The notes under the pieces: generated by a model
What the model was told of the DNA's origin: nothing
What the model saw: only the letters and a program-made list of their open reading frames with translations
Databases searched by the model: none
Assembly: GCA_013151645.1 (NCBI GenBank)
Contig: JAADHU010000051.1
Location: 124,001 to 188,000 of the forward strand
Origin: Gammaproteobacteria bacterium
GTDB taxonomy: Bacteria; Pseudomonadota; Gammaproteobacteria; Steroidobacterales; Woeseiaceae
Reading direction: 5' to 3'
Length of the DNA stretch: 64,000 bases
Part shown: positions 1-9,332 of the stretch, piece by piece
How positions within the stretch are numbered: the stretch's first letter is position 1
Layout: each line of letters starts with the position of its first letter
Position numbers and translations under genes: made by a program

Positions 1-543
1 TTGAAACCGAAATTACGCTCCTTGCTCAGGGAACAGGGAAAAAGCATCAAACGAGCGGAAGATTTCTTCCGGGAAGAAACACAGGAGGCGCTGCAAACAG
101 GTTTGACGGATGGACTTCGAGAGTATCTGGCACCGAAAGGTATTGAAGTATCTGCCGTTCTAATACGCGACATCGCTTTGCCGCCGTTTATCGTCCAGGC
201 CATTGAGAAAAAGAAGGAGCGTGAACAGGCCGTGGAACAAGAACGCGCAGAGCTCGAACGCGTTAGAACCGAATTACAGCAAGAGGTAGCCCGGGCAGCG
301 GCAGGTCGAGAGGCAGCCGATCAGGAAGCGGCGCGCAAACGCATTATGGCGGATGCCACGGCTTACGAGATCACGCAGATCAACACGGCAGTGGCCAACA
401 ATCCGGCCTATATTCAGTTGCAGTCTCTGGAGGCGCTGAAAGCCATATCGAAAGATCCCGCGAGTAAGATCTACTTCCTGGACGGTAGCAGCCCCAGCCC
501 GTTACCGTTGATGCACCTGGGCGATTCCCAGGGACGACAATAA
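1..543 (+). CDS. SPFH/Band 7 (prohibitin-like) protein, C-terminal part
   Basis: The window begins inside this gene; the TTG at base 1 is only the first codon seen, not a supported start. The visible 180 residues show the end of an SPFH domain, with the prohibitin-like phrase RDIALPPFIVQAIE near residue 57. A long charged alanine/glutamate-rich coiled coil follows (about residues 65-120), then a conserved C-terminal helix with AYIQLQSLEALKAI. Members of this family are membrane-anchored and form large ring assemblies that scaffold membrane domains or proteases such as FtsH; that role is family knowledge, not shown here. The missing N-terminus should hold the membrane anchor. A good terminator hairpin follows the stop codon, so the gene ends its transcript. 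Confidence 0.85.
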   Translation: MKPKLRSLLREQGKSIKRAEDFFREETQEALQTGLTDGLREYLAPKGIEVSAVLIRDIALPPFIVQAIEKKKEREQAVEQERAELERVRTELQQEVARAAAGREAADQEAARKRIMADATAYEITQINTAVANNPAYIQLQSLEALKAISKDPASKIYFLDGSSPSPLPLMHLGDSQGRQ

Positions 544-572
544 GCTCATATCCCGGCACACACAGACCCAGG

Positions 573-603
573 CGGGAGCCATTCAATCTGGCTCCCGTTT
601 CTT
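573..603 (+). terminator. Rho-independent terminator after the SPFH gene
   Basis: A perfect 8-bp stem, CGGGAGCC at 573-580 pairing with GGCTCCCG at 590-597, closes a 9-base loop and is followed directly by TTTCTT. It sits 30 bases after the SPFH stop codon and before the convergent gene at 651. Confidence 0.8.
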
Positions 604-650
604 GCACTTCACTGTCCATAGTGCGCGGCGGCTTTTACCGCCGGGCGAGA

Positions 651-1139
651 TCAAGCGATTTCTTCCAGTCTCTCCCAGAAGTCGATGTCGGGAATGCCAT
701 GCATCATTGCCGTAACCATTTCGACAAAGTCAGCATTGAAAAAGGGACTGCACAACTCCCATAGATCCCGCGCTCGCTTCGTTCCGAGCAGAAAATAAAT
801 CACACCTCGATAACTTAGCCACGTCTCTTCATCAAGGGCGCCGCTTTGATGCTGTAGCCACTCGTGCTCACGAGCACGCATTTGACCCACGATCCAGAAC
901 TGCAACCGGGTCTTGTCAGCGAAACTTGGTGTCTCTTCTTGCGAGAATAATCTCCCAAGCTCGGGATGTTCGATGAATTTGTAAACACCGCTTAGATCGT
1001 TGGTAACCTGCGCCTGCCTTGATTCCGAGCGCAATAGCTCCGCACCCTGCCGCACCTGCAATGACAAATAAATCAGCGTGATGATGATCATGACGACGCC
1101 GATAATCTCGGCGAGATAGGCATACTGTTCAAGCGTCAT
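651..1139 (-). CDS. Small membrane-anchored hypothetical protein
   Basis: A 162-residue protein with one N-terminal membrane helix (about residues 8-28, ending YLSLQVRQ) and a cytosolic helical domain containing EHPELGRLF and GALDEETW. The layout (short N-terminus, one helix ending in LQVRQ, then a soluble helical domain of roughly 130 residues) is a common architecture of uncharacterised proteins in marine Gammaproteobacteria. I know no function. The gene is 81 bases after the exported protein gene at 1221-1808 and may be the last gene of the beta-oxidation operon or have its own promoter. It resembles the shorter protein at 14611-15024, which lacks the membrane helix. Confidence 0.75.
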   Translation of the reverse strand: MTLEQYAYLAEIIGVVMIIITLIYLSLQVRQGAELLRSESRQAQVTNDLSGVYKFIEHPELGRLFSQEETPSFADKTRLQFWIVGQMRAREHEWLQHQSGALDEETWLSYRGVIYFLLGTKRARDLWELCSPFFNADFVEMVTAMMHGIPDIDFWERLEEIA

Positions 1140-1220
1140 ATTCTTCCCCTAAGGCTCAGACGAAACCTTGCATAAGGTCGTTATTCCGGACACCACATCA
1201 GCCCTGGCTTGCATGACAGA

Positions 1221-1808
1221 CTATGCCCCGGTAACAGCTACCATGACCTTATAGGTACCTGCCATCACATCCATCTCAAGATTGTACAAACGCCCGTCAA
1301 AATCCGCCTTCGTCTGCGGCAATACGATGCGCAAACGAGTCTTCGATTCTGCCAGATTACGGCATGCCTGATCCCCGGCTTTTCCGCACAGTAGTGTAAC
1401 GATTCTCTGCGCATCTTCTCCCGTACGCGTATCCTCCCAAAGCGTATAAACTGCAGGCGGTCGATACGTGTAAAAATACTCGATAAAATACGGATGCGCG
1501 TCGATTGCTCCCGTCCGGTCTGCACTGAATCTTACGGTAACGGTATGGGCCGCCCCGCCTGCACCCTCTTCCTTCCTGGTATACTGCATGAGATAGGATT
1601 TTCTCGATTTCCTGTCGCTACCGGGCGCATAACCCTGCTTTTCAAGCCCCAGTTTGATCTCCTCCATTGTCATTCCAAGATGAACGCCCTGAACATCCAG
1701 TGCTTTCACCTTTGAAATCACGCTCTGGCTGACAGGCTCTGCGACAACAGCAACCGGGAACACAAACGATAACAGGGCAAACCCGGCGAGAAAAAATAAT
1801 CTACCCAT
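1221..1808 (-). CDS. Exported hypothetical protein
   Basis: The protein begins with a clear signal peptide (MGRLFFLAG, hydrophobic core, then VAVVAEP around the cleavage site), so it is probably periplasmic. I chose the ATG at 1808 because AAGG lies just upstream and it gives a compact signal peptide. An alternative GTG at 1829 overlaps the acyl-CoA dehydrogenase stop by four bases (GTGA), which would allow translational coupling. The mature part has a VHLGMTMEEI segment near residue 45, a phrase seen in periplasmic proteins that bind or assemble envelope components, and two cysteines near the C-terminus (LLCGKAGDQACR) that could form a disulfide. No function can be assigned. Confidence 0.7.
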   Translation of the reverse strand: MGRLFFLAGFALLSFVFPVAVVAEPVSQSVISKVKALDVQGVHLGMTMEEIKLGLEKQGYAPGSDRKSRKSYLMQYTRKEEGAGGAAHTVTVRFSADRTGAIDAHPYFIEYFYTYRPPAVYTLWEDTRTGEDAQRIVTLLCGKAGDQACRNLAESKTRLRIVLPQTKADFDGRLYNLEMDVMAGTYKVMVAVTGA

Positions 1809-1825
1809 AACCATCCTTGGCCCGA

Positions 1826-2989
1826 TCACGTCGATTGTTTTCTGCGTGGATCGAGACCCATTGAGCGGGCGATAATTTCCCGCATGATTTCCGAGCTACC
1901 GGCATAGATTCGCGAGATACGAGCATTCAGATACATGCGGCAGATAGGATATTCGTCCATATATCCTGCCCCGCCGTGCAGTTGTACGCAGTCGTCCACA
2001 ACGCGTCCTTCGAGTTCGCTGGTAAACAGTTTTGCCTTAGCCGCATCGTCTGCCGCCAGACTGCCGAGATTGTGTTCCACGACACAGTGGTCAATGAATG
2101 CCTGACCAACGTCGATTTGCATCCTCATGTCGGCCATCTTGAAACGAGAATTTTGAAAATCTGCAATGGTCTGCCCGAACGCCTTTCGATCCCGGATGTA
2201 ATCAAGGGTCAGATCAACAGCGACATTAGCGCTCGCCAGATACCCGACCGCGCCGATCAGACGTTCCTCAGCGAGGAAGTGCATGAGATGATAGAAGCCC
2301 TGATTCAGTTCGCCCAGTAAATTCTCTTTCGGAATCTTGACGTTGTTAAAAAACAGTTCCGCAGTGTCCTGACTCTTGAGGCCCATCTTTTTCAAGTTGC
2401 GACCTCGCTCAAATCCCTCCATACCGCGCTCGACGACGAACAAACTAAGCCCATGCCGTTTTTCAGTATCGGTTCGGGCAACAACGATGACCAGGTCTGC
2501 GTTGATGCCGTTCGATGTGTAGGTCTTCGATCCGTTGAGTAAATAGTGATCGCCTTTGTCCTCGGCCCGCGTCCGCAACCCGGCAACATCACTACCGGCA
2601 CCCGGCTCCGTGATCGCAACCGCCAGCACGGTTTCACCGGATATGCATTTCGGTAGCCAGCGTGCTTTTTGCTCCTCCGTGCCAAGCTCGCCAATATAGG
2701 GACCGACCAGCCGACTGTGCAAGGTCATAAAAAAGCCCGCGTCACCGTGTGCTGCGTTCTCTTCGATCAATATTTGTTCGTAACGAAAATCCTGTACGCC
2801 TGCACCGCCGTAGGACTCATCAGCCCACATCAGCAGCAAGCCCATTTCGCCGGCTTTCACAAAAGCCTCCCGGTCGACAATGCCCTGTTCCTGCCATCGG
2901 TCGCTGTTCGGGCCGATTTCCTTCTGCATGAAGCTTCGCACCGAATCACGAAACATTTCATGCTCTTCTTCGAATATGTCTCTGCTCAT
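1826..2989 (-). CDS. Acyl-CoA dehydrogenase
   Basis: A 387-residue FAD enzyme of usual length, expected to oxidise acyl-CoA to trans-2-enoyl-CoA and pass electrons to ETF. The flavin/substrate segment AITEPGAGSD lies at 125-134 and the family's C-terminal arginine-rich motif at IYAGSSEIMRE. The Glu used by medium- and short-chain enzymes in IYEGT is Ala here. As in long-chain and isovaleryl-CoA dehydrogenases, the catalytic base is probably in EERL, at Glu242. So a long-chain or branched substrate is more likely than medium-chain. It follows the crotonase gene after 26 bases and precedes the exported protein. The exact substrate cannot be read from sequence. Confidence 0.92.
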   Translation of the reverse strand: MSRDIFEEEHEMFRDSVRSFMQKEIGPNSDRWQEQGIVDREAFVKAGEMGLLLMWADESYGGAGVQDFRYEQILIEENAAHGDAGFFMTLHSRLVGPYIGELGTEEQKARWLPKCISGETVLAVAITEPGAGSDVAGLRTRAEDKGDHYLLNGSKTYTSNGINADLVIVVARTDTEKRHGLSLFVVERGMEGFERGRNLKKMGLKSQDTAELFFNNVKIPKENLLGELNQGFYHLMHFLAEERLIGAVGYLASANVAVDLTLDYIRDRKAFGQTIADFQNSRFKMADMRMQIDVGQAFIDHCVVEHNLGSLAADDAAKAKLFTSELEGRVVDDCVQLHGGAGYMDEYPICRMYLNARISRIYAGSSEIMREIIARSMGLDPRRKQST

Positions 2990-3015
2990 AATTTTGTCGC
3001 GGTCCTGCCCGGCAC

Positions 3016-3798
3016 CTACTTTCCTTTAAATGCTGCTTTACGTTTTCCGAGGAAGGCGGCAATACCCTCGGCGGAATCTTCGCTGGCGATGAGTCGATCC
3101 TGATGCGACGCTTCGAAATCGAATGTGCTTGCCCAATCGGCCGATGCCGCATGACGCATCGCTTGTTTGGTCGTTGCGATGGAAAGCGGCGCGCGTTCAG
3201 ATAACAGCTTGCCCCAGGCCACAGCCTGGTCTACCAGTTCTTCCGCCGGCACGGACTTGTTGGCCAGGCCAAGCTCGACGCACCGGTCTGCGGTAATGCG
3301 TTCCGATTCGATACTGAGTTGAAATGCCCGGCGATACCCGAGCTGATGCACCAGCAGCCAGTTCAAACCACCATCCGGTACCAGGGAGATTGTAGTGAAT
3401 GGAGACAACAAGAAAGCATTGTCTGCCATCACCAGCAAGTCACAGGCCAGAGCAATCGACAGGCCTATGCCGGCTGCCGAGCCGTTGACTGCGGCGATAA
3501 CAGGTTGTGGCATGTTGGCAATGCACTCAAGAATCGGCCGATATTCTGTCTGTAAAACTTCTTCGATTGTCTTCGTTTTGCCGAGACCTTCCTTCAAATC
3601 GGCTCCGGCACAAAACGCTCGTCCCTGTCCCGTCAATATGATGGCGCGCACGGACACCTCTGCGGTTGCGCGCCGCAATGCGCCTAATAATTCGCGCCGC
3701 AACTCCTCGTTAAAAGAATTCATCGCATCCGGACGTGCAATGGAGATGATTGCGACAGCATCATCCTGCTCGTAGATGACCGTTTTATAGTCGCTCAT
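3016..3798 (-). CDS. Enoyl-CoA isomerase/hydratase, PaaG-like crotonase
   Basis: A 260-residue crotonase-fold protein. The oxyanion-hole segments are CAGADLKEG (63-71) and SAAGIGLS (107-114). Both glutamates that act in classical enoyl-CoA hydratase are replaced: the first by Ser114 (GIGLS instead of GGGCE) and the second by Phe134. A single acidic residue, Asp142 in LVPDGG, remains. This is the pattern of PaaG-type isomerases, which use one Asp to shift double bonds or rearrange rings. I therefore favour an isomerase over a hydratase. A strong GGGAG ribosome site precedes the ATG. It lies 9 bases after the bifunctional enzyme gene in one operon. Confidence 0.88.
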   Translation of the reverse strand: MSDYKTVIYEQDDAVAIISIARPDAMNSFNEELRRELLGALRRATAEVSVRAIILTGQGRAFCAGADLKEGLGKTKTIEEVLQTEYRPILECIANMPQPVIAAVNGSAAGIGLSIALACDLLVMADNAFLLSPFTTISLVPDGGLNWLLVHQLGYRRAFQLSIESERITADRCVELGLANKSVPAEELVDQAVAWGKLLSERAPLSIATTKQAMRHAASADWASTFDFEASHQDRLIASEDSAEGIAAFLGKRKAAFKGK

Positions 3799-3807
3799 AA
3801 TTGCTCC

Positions 3808-5979
3808 CTATGCCGCAGATCGACGTTCAGCATTTTCAGCTGAAGGATAGAAAGTCTCGTTGTTCTCAGCCATTTTCCGCAGGCTGTCCGGGACTTCGAA
3901 ACGTACTCCGTATTTTTCTGCCAGTTGATCTGCCTCTTTAACGAATGCGGCAAGACCTTCCGTCTCGATGAAAGAAATAGTGCCGCCGGTATACGGCGGG
4001 AATCCCCAACCGAATATTGAACCGATATCCGCGTCTTCCGGATGAGTAACGACACCTTCATCCATGCAACGAACGGTTTCGATGGCCTGTGCGTAAAGCA
4101 GGCGCTTTTTCACTTCGTCCGCCGATGGCTGTTCGGCGGCACGCGGGTACAGTTCCGCCAGCCCTGGCCACAGGTGTTTCCGACCGCCTTCGGGATACTC
4201 GTAGAACCCCTTGCCCGCCTTCTTACCCTTGCGACCCAGCTCCATGAATTTAGCAATAACCGCATCGGCCGGGGATTCGACGTATTCATCGCCGAGATCC
4301 TTTTTGGTTTGCGACATGACGTGATGACTCAATTCGATGGAGACTTCGTCTGTCACCGCCAACGGCCCAACAGGCATGCCGGCATGTCGAGCGACGTTTT
4401 CAATCAGGGCCGGATTGACCCCCTCCGCCAGCATGTTGATGCCTTCACGGCTAAACACGCCGAACACCCGGCTCGTGTAGAACCCGCGACTGTCATTAAC
4501 CACGATAGGCGTCTTTCGAATCTGCTGTATATAGTCCAGTGCCTGGGCCGTCGCAACATCGGCAGTTTCCTTGCCGAGAATAACTTCAACCAGCGGCATC
4601 TTGTCAACCGGCGAGAAAAAGTGAATACCAATGAACTGCTTGGGACGGACGGAGGCCTCCGCAAGACCCGTGATCGGCAGTGTCGACGTATTTGATGCGA
4701 AGATGGCATCATCGGCGATAACGGCTTCTGCTTTCGCCGTCACGTCCGCCTTGATCTTGCGATCTTCAAACACCGCTTCAATCACCAGCTCGCAACCGCG
4801 CAAGTCTTCATAGTCGGTCGTGGTATGAATCCGGGCGAGCAATTCCTCGGCTTTATCCGCGCTCATGCGGCCCTTCTCGATGCGTTTTTGCAGCAGCTGC
4901 CGCGAGTAGTCCTTGCCTTTGTCCGCCTGTTCCTGCGTGGTATCAAGCAGTACGACCTGCATACCCGCCCTGGCAGACACGAACGCCACACCGGCGCCCA
5001 TCATGCCGGCGCCAAGAATCCCGAGCTTCGTGACCGGGCGTTTTTCCGGTCCTCTCGGACGCCGCACCAGTTTGTCGGCGGCGCCCTTATTGATAAAAAG
5101 GGTACGTGTCATGTTGCGTGAAACGGGATTCATGAGCATTAAAACGAAATACTTCGTCTCTACATCCAGCGCCGTATCCATGGGCAAAACGGTGCCCTCG
5201 TAGACCGCGGACATGATTGCAATCGGTGCAGGGTAATTGTGGTTGGTCATTTTCTGCAGGAGCGAGGTTCCCACCATGAACGTCTGAATGGCAGACGGAT
5301 TCATGAGCCCGGCACCACCGGGCACTTTGAAACCCTTCTTGTCCCAGGGCTGCTCGGGGTTACCCTCTTCCAGGACCCACGTTCTGGCAACGTCGATTTC
5401 GGTACCAGCTTCGACAAGTTTGTCGACGAAGCCAAGTTCCACGGCCTCCGCCGGTTTGACGTGTTTCCCCTGCGTGATGAGTTGCAGCGCCGGTTCGATA
5501 CCAATCAGGCGCGGTAGTCGTTGCGTTCCACCGCCACCGGGTAACAGCCCAACCTGAACTTCCGGCAAGCCAAGCACCGATTTCGGATTGTTGGCGGCAA
5601 CGCGATGGTGGCAGGCGAGGCAGATTTCGAGCCCGCCGCCAAGCGCCGTGCCGTTTATCGCGGCTGCAACCGGCTTGCCACACGTTTCCAGCTTCCTCAA
5701 ACTCTGCTGCAAGCCACGACACCAGCTGTACACCTCGGCCGCATCGGTCCGCTGGTCAAATGTTTCGACGAGCCCCTTTAAGTCTGCCCCGGCCATAAAC
5801 GAATCTTTTCCGGAGGCAACCACCGCACCTTTGACGTTCGCGTCATTGGTAATCTTCTCTACGGCCTCAGTGAGATCCGCCAAAAATTCCGGTGTCATGA
5901 CGTTCATCGGCTTTCCCGGCACGTCAATGGTCAGGATGGCGACACCATCGGTATCTACTTTGTAATCAATCGTTTTCAT
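3808..5979 (-). CDS. Bifunctional enoyl-CoA hydratase / 3-hydroxyacyl-CoA dehydrogenase (FadB/FadJ type)
   Basis: A 723-residue multifunctional beta-oxidation enzyme. The N-terminal crotonase domain keeps both catalytic glutamates (Glu118 in GGGLE and Glu140 in GLPE), so hydratase activity is expected. The NAD-binding dehydrogenase domain has GAGMMG at 323-328 and the catalytic His453 in GIHFFSPV, followed by the C-terminal 3-hydroxyacyl-CoA dehydrogenase domain. It should turn enoyl-CoA into 3-ketoacyl-CoA for the thiolase encoded just upstream (14-base gap). I start at ATG 5979 because family homology begins there; an in-frame extension of 21 codons upstream overlaps the thiolase gene and looks non-coding. 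Length fits the FadJ-like class. Confidence 0.93.
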   Translation of the reverse strand: MKTIDYKVDTDGVAILTIDVPGKPMNVMTPEFLADLTEAVEKITNDANVKGAVVASGKDSFMAGADLKGLVETFDQRTDAAEVYSWCRGLQQSLRKLETCGKPVAAAINGTALGGGLEICLACHHRVAANNPKSVLGLPEVQVGLLPGGGGTQRLPRLIGIEPALQLITQGKHVKPAEAVELGFVDKLVEAGTEIDVARTWVLEEGNPEQPWDKKGFKVPGGAGLMNPSAIQTFMVGTSLLQKMTNHNYPAPIAIMSAVYEGTVLPMDTALDVETKYFVLMLMNPVSRNMTRTLFINKGAADKLVRRPRGPEKRPVTKLGILGAGMMGAGVAFVSARAGMQVVLLDTTQEQADKGKDYSRQLLQKRIEKGRMSADKAEELLARIHTTTDYEDLRGCELVIEAVFEDRKIKADVTAKAEAVIADDAIFASNTSTLPITGLAEASVRPKQFIGIHFFSPVDKMPLVEVILGKETADVATAQALDYIQQIRKTPIVVNDSRGFYTSRVFGVFSREGINMLAEGVNPALIENVARHAGMPVGPLAVTDEVSIELSHHVMSQTKKDLGDEYVESPADAVIAKFMELGRKGKKAGKGFYEYPEGGRKHLWPGLAELYPRAAEQPSADEVKKRLLYAQAIETVRCMDEGVVTHPEDADIGSIFGWGFPPYTGGTISFIETEGLAAFVKEADQLAEKYGVRFEVPDSLRKMAENNETFYPSAENAERRSAA

Positions 5980-5993
5980 AGTCGTAGTCCGCC

Positions 5994-7202
5994 CTAAACG
6001 CGTTCGATAATGGTTGCCGTGCCCATGCCGCCACCAACGCAAAGGTTGATTAACGCGGTGTTGAGATCGCGACGTTCGAGTTCGTCAAGCACGGTGCCCA
6101 AAATCATTGCGCCCGTTGCACCCAACGGATGTCCCATCGCTATGGCGCCACCGTTTACGTTGATCTTGTCGTGCGGGATATCAAGTCGCTGCATAAACAG
6201 CATGACGACGGAAGCGAACGCTTCGTTGAGTTCGAAGAGGTCTATGTCGGCTGTCGTCATTCCGCATCGACCAAGCACCTTCTCCGCCGACGGTGCCGGG
6301 CCTGTCAACATGATCGTCGGGTCCGTGCCAATGGACGAGAAACCTTTGATACGGGCCCGTGGTTTCAGCCCCAGAGAATCGCCCATTTCCCGGCTGCCAA
6401 GCAATACCGCTGCCGCACCATCGACAATGCCACTTGAATTGCCGCCTGTGTGCACATGGTTGATCGCTTCCACTTGCGGATACTTTTGCAACGCCACCGC
6501 ATCGAACCCGCCTTGCTGCCCGGGGATCACGAAGGCGGCCTTCAGGCCCGCGAGATCCTCGGCCGTCGTGCCGGGGCGCAGATGTTCATCCTTGTCCAGC
6601 ATCGTCATGCCAATGTGATCTTTGATCGCGATGACAGATCGGTCGAAATAGCCGTTTTCCCACGCATTCGCCGCACGCTTCTGACTTTCGACGGCGTAAG
6701 CGTCCACGTCCTCTCGCGAGAATCCCTGCATGGTGGCGATCAGGTCCGCGCCAATACCCTGCGGAACAAAGTAGGTCTTGTACGCAATTGACGGATCGGC
6801 ATGCATGGCACCGGAATCGGAGCCCATCGGGATACGCGACATATGCTCAATACCGCCGCCAATTGTCAGGTCCGACTGGCCCGCCATAATTTGTGCCGCC
6901 GCCGTGTTAACTGCTTCCAGGCCGGACGCGCAGAATCGATTCAGCTGTTTGCCGGGAACGTTCTCCGAAAAATCCGCGTTCAGGACCGCCGTCCTCGCAA
7001 TGCATGAACCCTGCTCGCCCACTGGTGCCGTGCAACCCAGTATCACGTCGTCAAGTTTGCTGGTGTCCAGGTCGTTGCGGTCACGAAGACTCGCCAGAAC
7101 CTGTGATATCAGATCAATCGGTGTGATCTCGTGCAACGATCCGTTTGCCCGTCCACGGCCACGCGGACTGCGAACATGATCATAGATATACGCGTCAGTC
7201 AT
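5994..7202 (-). CDS. Acetyl-CoA acyltransferase (thiolase)
   Basis: A 402-residue thiolase that should cleave 3-ketoacyl-CoA with CoA into acetyl-CoA and a shortened acyl-CoA. All three active-site elements are present: nucleophile Cys91 in NRFCASG, His358 in [11 protein letters not shown], and Cys388 in NLCVGGGMG. Its start overlaps the stop of the TetR gene by four bases, so the two are translationally coupled. With the following FadB/FadJ-type gene it forms the core of a beta-oxidation cycle. Whether it prefers long-chain or short-chain substrates (or runs in the synthetic direction) cannot be decided; context favours degradation. Confidence 0.93.
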   Translation of the reverse strand: MTDAYIYDHVRSPRGRGRANGSLHEITPIDLISQVLASLRDRNDLDTSKLDDVILGCTAPVGEQGSCIARTAVLNADFSENVPGKQLNRFCASGLEAVNTAAAQIMAGQSDLTIGGGIEHMSRIPMGSDSGAMHADPSIAYKTYFVPQGIGADLIATMQGFSREDVDAYAVESQKRAANAWENGYFDRSVIAIKDHIGMTMLDKDEHLRPGTTAEDLAGLKAAFVIPGQQGGFDAVALQKYPQVEAINHVHTGGNSSGIVDGAAAVLLGSREMGDSLGLKPRARIKGFSSIGTDPTIMLTGPAPSAEKVLGRCGMTTADIDLFELNEAFASVVMLFMQRLDIPHDKINVNGGAIAMGHPLGATGAMILGTVLDELERRDLNTALINLCVGGGMGTATIIERV

Positions 7203-7867
7203 TTTGTATTCCTTGCAATTTTTTCCGAATCGGATTGAAGTGAAAGTCTCAGGTGGGTTTTCATGTCATCGTTGGCTTTTCTGAAATCAACGGATGACGG
7301 ATTGATAAGCCAGAGGTAGGTCATGCCGGATATGTAGGCAATGTATTGCGTCGCGACGCTCTTCGGATCTGCATCGTCTCGAATACGCCCGGTCGACACG
7401 CCTGCGGTGACCCAATCAGCAACATCATCCATCTGGCTCTTGTGGATGTTTGCCGATGTCTGCCGAAATTCTGAAGTCGGACTCGCCGCACCGCCGTAGA
7501 GGATCTGCAACACTTGTGCGTCGCTCGGGTATTGACTGATAAATTCAAAAAAAGAATCCAGCGCCGTGCACATCGCATCGATGCCTATCTGCCCGCCAAC
7601 CCGTTCATTCAGGAAGTCCAGCCAGCGCCTCGATATTGCTTTACACACCTCGTCCAGCAAGCCGGCCTTTGAGCCGAATCGGTAGGTCGCCAAGCCGCGA
7701 CTATAGCCCGCCTGCTCACCGATCGATTGCAAGGTCGTTTTCTCTATGCCGTGTTTCAGGATCAGTTCGATCGCGGCGTCGAGCATCGCACGATCCGAGA
7801 TCGCCGTACGTTCGGCCTGGGTAAGGGAATGAGATGTGGGTAGATTGCGCCCTGGATCAGTGGACAT
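7199..7867 (-). CDS. TetR-family regulator of the beta-oxidation operon
   Basis: A 222-residue TetR-type repressor. The N-terminal DNA-binding domain has the usual helix-turn-helix ([21 protein letters not shown], about residues 44-64) followed by [10 protein letters not shown]. The remaining helical domain should bind a ligand, by context probably an acyl-CoA. The gene is the first of the operon and overlaps the thiolase start, so the regulator would be co-expressed with its targets and limit its own level. A 7-bp palindrome with a 7-base spacer at 7926-7946, just upstream, is a candidate operator. Target and ligand are inferred from position only. Confidence 0.88.
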   Translation of the reverse strand: MSTDPGRNLPTSHSLTQAERTAISDRAMLDAAIELILKHGIEKTTLQSIGEQAGYSRGLATYRFGSKAGLLDEVCKAISRRWLDFLNERVGGQIGIDAMCTALDSFFEFISQYPSDAQVLQILYGGAASPTSEFRQTSANIHKSQMDDVADWVTAGVSTGRIRDDADPKSVATQYIAYISGMTYLWLINPSSVDFRKANDDMKTHLRLSLQSDSEKIARNTK

Positions 7868-7925
7868 TGCTTGGCTTTTGAGCTCGATTCTTTGGAAAAC
7901 AATGATTTATCTTGCTTCACAAGAT

Positions 7926-7946
7926 ACTTGCTAGTAACAAGCAAGT
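7926..7946. promoter_or_regulatory. Palindrome upstream of tetR; candidate operator
   Basis: ACTTGCT at 7926-7932 and its exact reverse complement AGCAAGT at 7940-7946 are separated by seven bases. A further CTTGC lies just before at 7911-7915. The site is about 60 bases before the tetR start codon and 145 bases before the hemoglobin gene on the other strand. Size and place suit a TetR-family operator that could control both directions. Confidence 0.45.
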
Positions 7947-8091
7947 GAGTATACGGATGACGGATGCGGGGGGCAAGATGCGCCTGGTCTGTATTCCGGT
8001 CAATCGCGACGGTGCTTCGTATGCCGAATTGATTTCCCCGGGAGGAGCCTCTAGGCTGGCCGATGAACAATTCAAACTAAAGGAAAAACAG

Positions 8092-8460
8092 ATGTCAGAC
8101 TCACTCTATTCTCGACTCGGTGGTTACGACGGAATCGCCATGTTTGCGACGACACTCGTCGGCAAAGCACAGAAGGACGAATTACTTTCACGTTTCTGGA
8201 CGGATCGGGGCGAGGACCGAATTGCTCGCGAAGTTCAGCTCCTGATCGATTATCTCGTCAAAGAGACGGGCGGGCAGATGTACTATACCGGCCGTGACAT
8301 GGCGCTTTCTCATCAAGGCATGGGAATCACCGAAGCGGACTGGACGCGATTCATCGAGATAGTGACGAGCGTTGCCGGCGAACTGGGCGTTGGTCCGACC
8401 GAAGGTGGCGAAGTGATGGCGTTCCTGAACGGCCTCAAAGCCGACATCGTTACCGCGTAG
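8092..8460 (+). CDS. Group 1 truncated hemoglobin
   Basis: A 122-residue protein with the short 2-on-2 globin layout. It opens with SLYSRLGGYDGI, typical of group 1 truncated hemoglobins, and has the proximal heme-ligand histidine His74 in MALSHQGMGI. Proteins of this type bind O2 or NO and often detoxify NO or handle oxygen; which applies here is unknown. I start at ATG 8092, preceded by AAGGAA; the reading frame stays open for 60 more codons upstream, but that part crosses the candidate operator and has no globin similarity. The gene is transcribed away from the tetR operon. Confidence 0.9.
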   Translation: MSDSLYSRLGGYDGIAMFATTLVGKAQKDELLSRFWTDRGEDRIAREVQLLIDYLVKETGGQMYYTGRDMALSHQGMGITEADWTRFIEIVTSVAGELGVGPTEGGEVMAFLNGLKADIVTA

Positions 8461-8605
8461 GTGTGGTTCGGGGGACGGCCGACGTATTTATTGACGGGTT
8501 TCCGAGGGATTCTCGAAGAATAGTACGATCAGGCCGTTGTCGGGACAGCCTTTCGGACCCGGGATAGAACTGTTAAACGCCGGGTTTTGCCATGACGGCC
8601 GAACC

Positions 8606-9088
8606 TTATATCTTGCGGCCCGCCGCCGGCTCCTCTATGTCGTCGAGATTCACAAGATTCCAGGTCATATCCTTGTTCCGGAATATGCGCTTATTCTGCT
8701 GAGGATAGTCGGCAACGTCGTGCTCCAGGCGTTGACCGACGACAATGCATTTCAATACCTGATCGCCCGTGTTCTCAAGTTTGTGCGGCTCACCGCCGGC
8801 ACGGTATCCAATGAAGTCTCCTGCGCGAACTGACTGCACAACGTCTCCAATGGTAGCCTGCGCTTCGCCCTCGAGAACATAAACGCATTCTTCCTCATGA
8901 TAATGCACATGAAATTCGGTCGACTCGTGACCCGGCTGAATCTCAATGAGATGAAAACCAATCCCGGTCAAGCCGGTGAGATCGCCCAGTGACTTGTTTC
9001 TCCTGCGAGCGTTGTCGTTCAGGAAATGGCGCTTTTCAATTCCCTCAAAGTCATCAATCTCTTCGCGGGTAACGATGTATTTTTCCAT
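8606..9088 (-). CDS. Cupin-domain protein
   Basis: A 160-residue single-domain cupin. Motif 1 is visible as PGHESTEFHVHYHEEE (52-67) with metal-ligand candidates His60, His62, His64 and a Glu, and motif 2 holds His102 in GEPHKLEN. The His/Glu set predicts a bound metal ion. Cupins of this kind range from dioxygenases and isomerases to sensory proteins, and nothing in the neighbourhood fixes the substrate. The gene stands alone, with intergenic stretches on both sides and a convergent hemoglobin gene 145 bases downstream. Confidence 0.85.
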   Translation of the reverse strand: MEKYIVTREEIDDFEGIEKRHFLNDNARRRNKSLGDLTGLTGIGFHLIEIQPGHESTEFHVHYHEEECVYVLEGEAQATIGDVVQSVRAGDFIGYRAGGEPHKLENTGDQVLKCIVVGQRLEHDVADYPQQNKRIFRNKDMTWNLVNLDDIEEPAAGRKI

Positions 9089-9332
9089 GAAGCCTCGACG
9101 ATGATTGGTTTCAAGTTTGTCCGCACTGGTTCAGGGCAGATGATTGATCATTTTCTCTTGCGCCAGCTTACGCCAGGCACGCCAGTCACTCAAATGGCCT
9201 GATACACGGCGCCTACTCCGCCAAGCGGATTGTTCTACGGTATTTCGATGCCGTTTCTTGACGCGATTCACACTTTGTTATGTTAAAGCTCGATACGCTC
9301 TTGATCGAGTTGGAGTATTGGACAAAGAGCGA

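Noticed and set aside
7912-8091. Upstream extension of the hemoglobin frame
   Set aside because: It spans the candidate operator and has no globin similarity; ATG 8092 has a better ribosome site.
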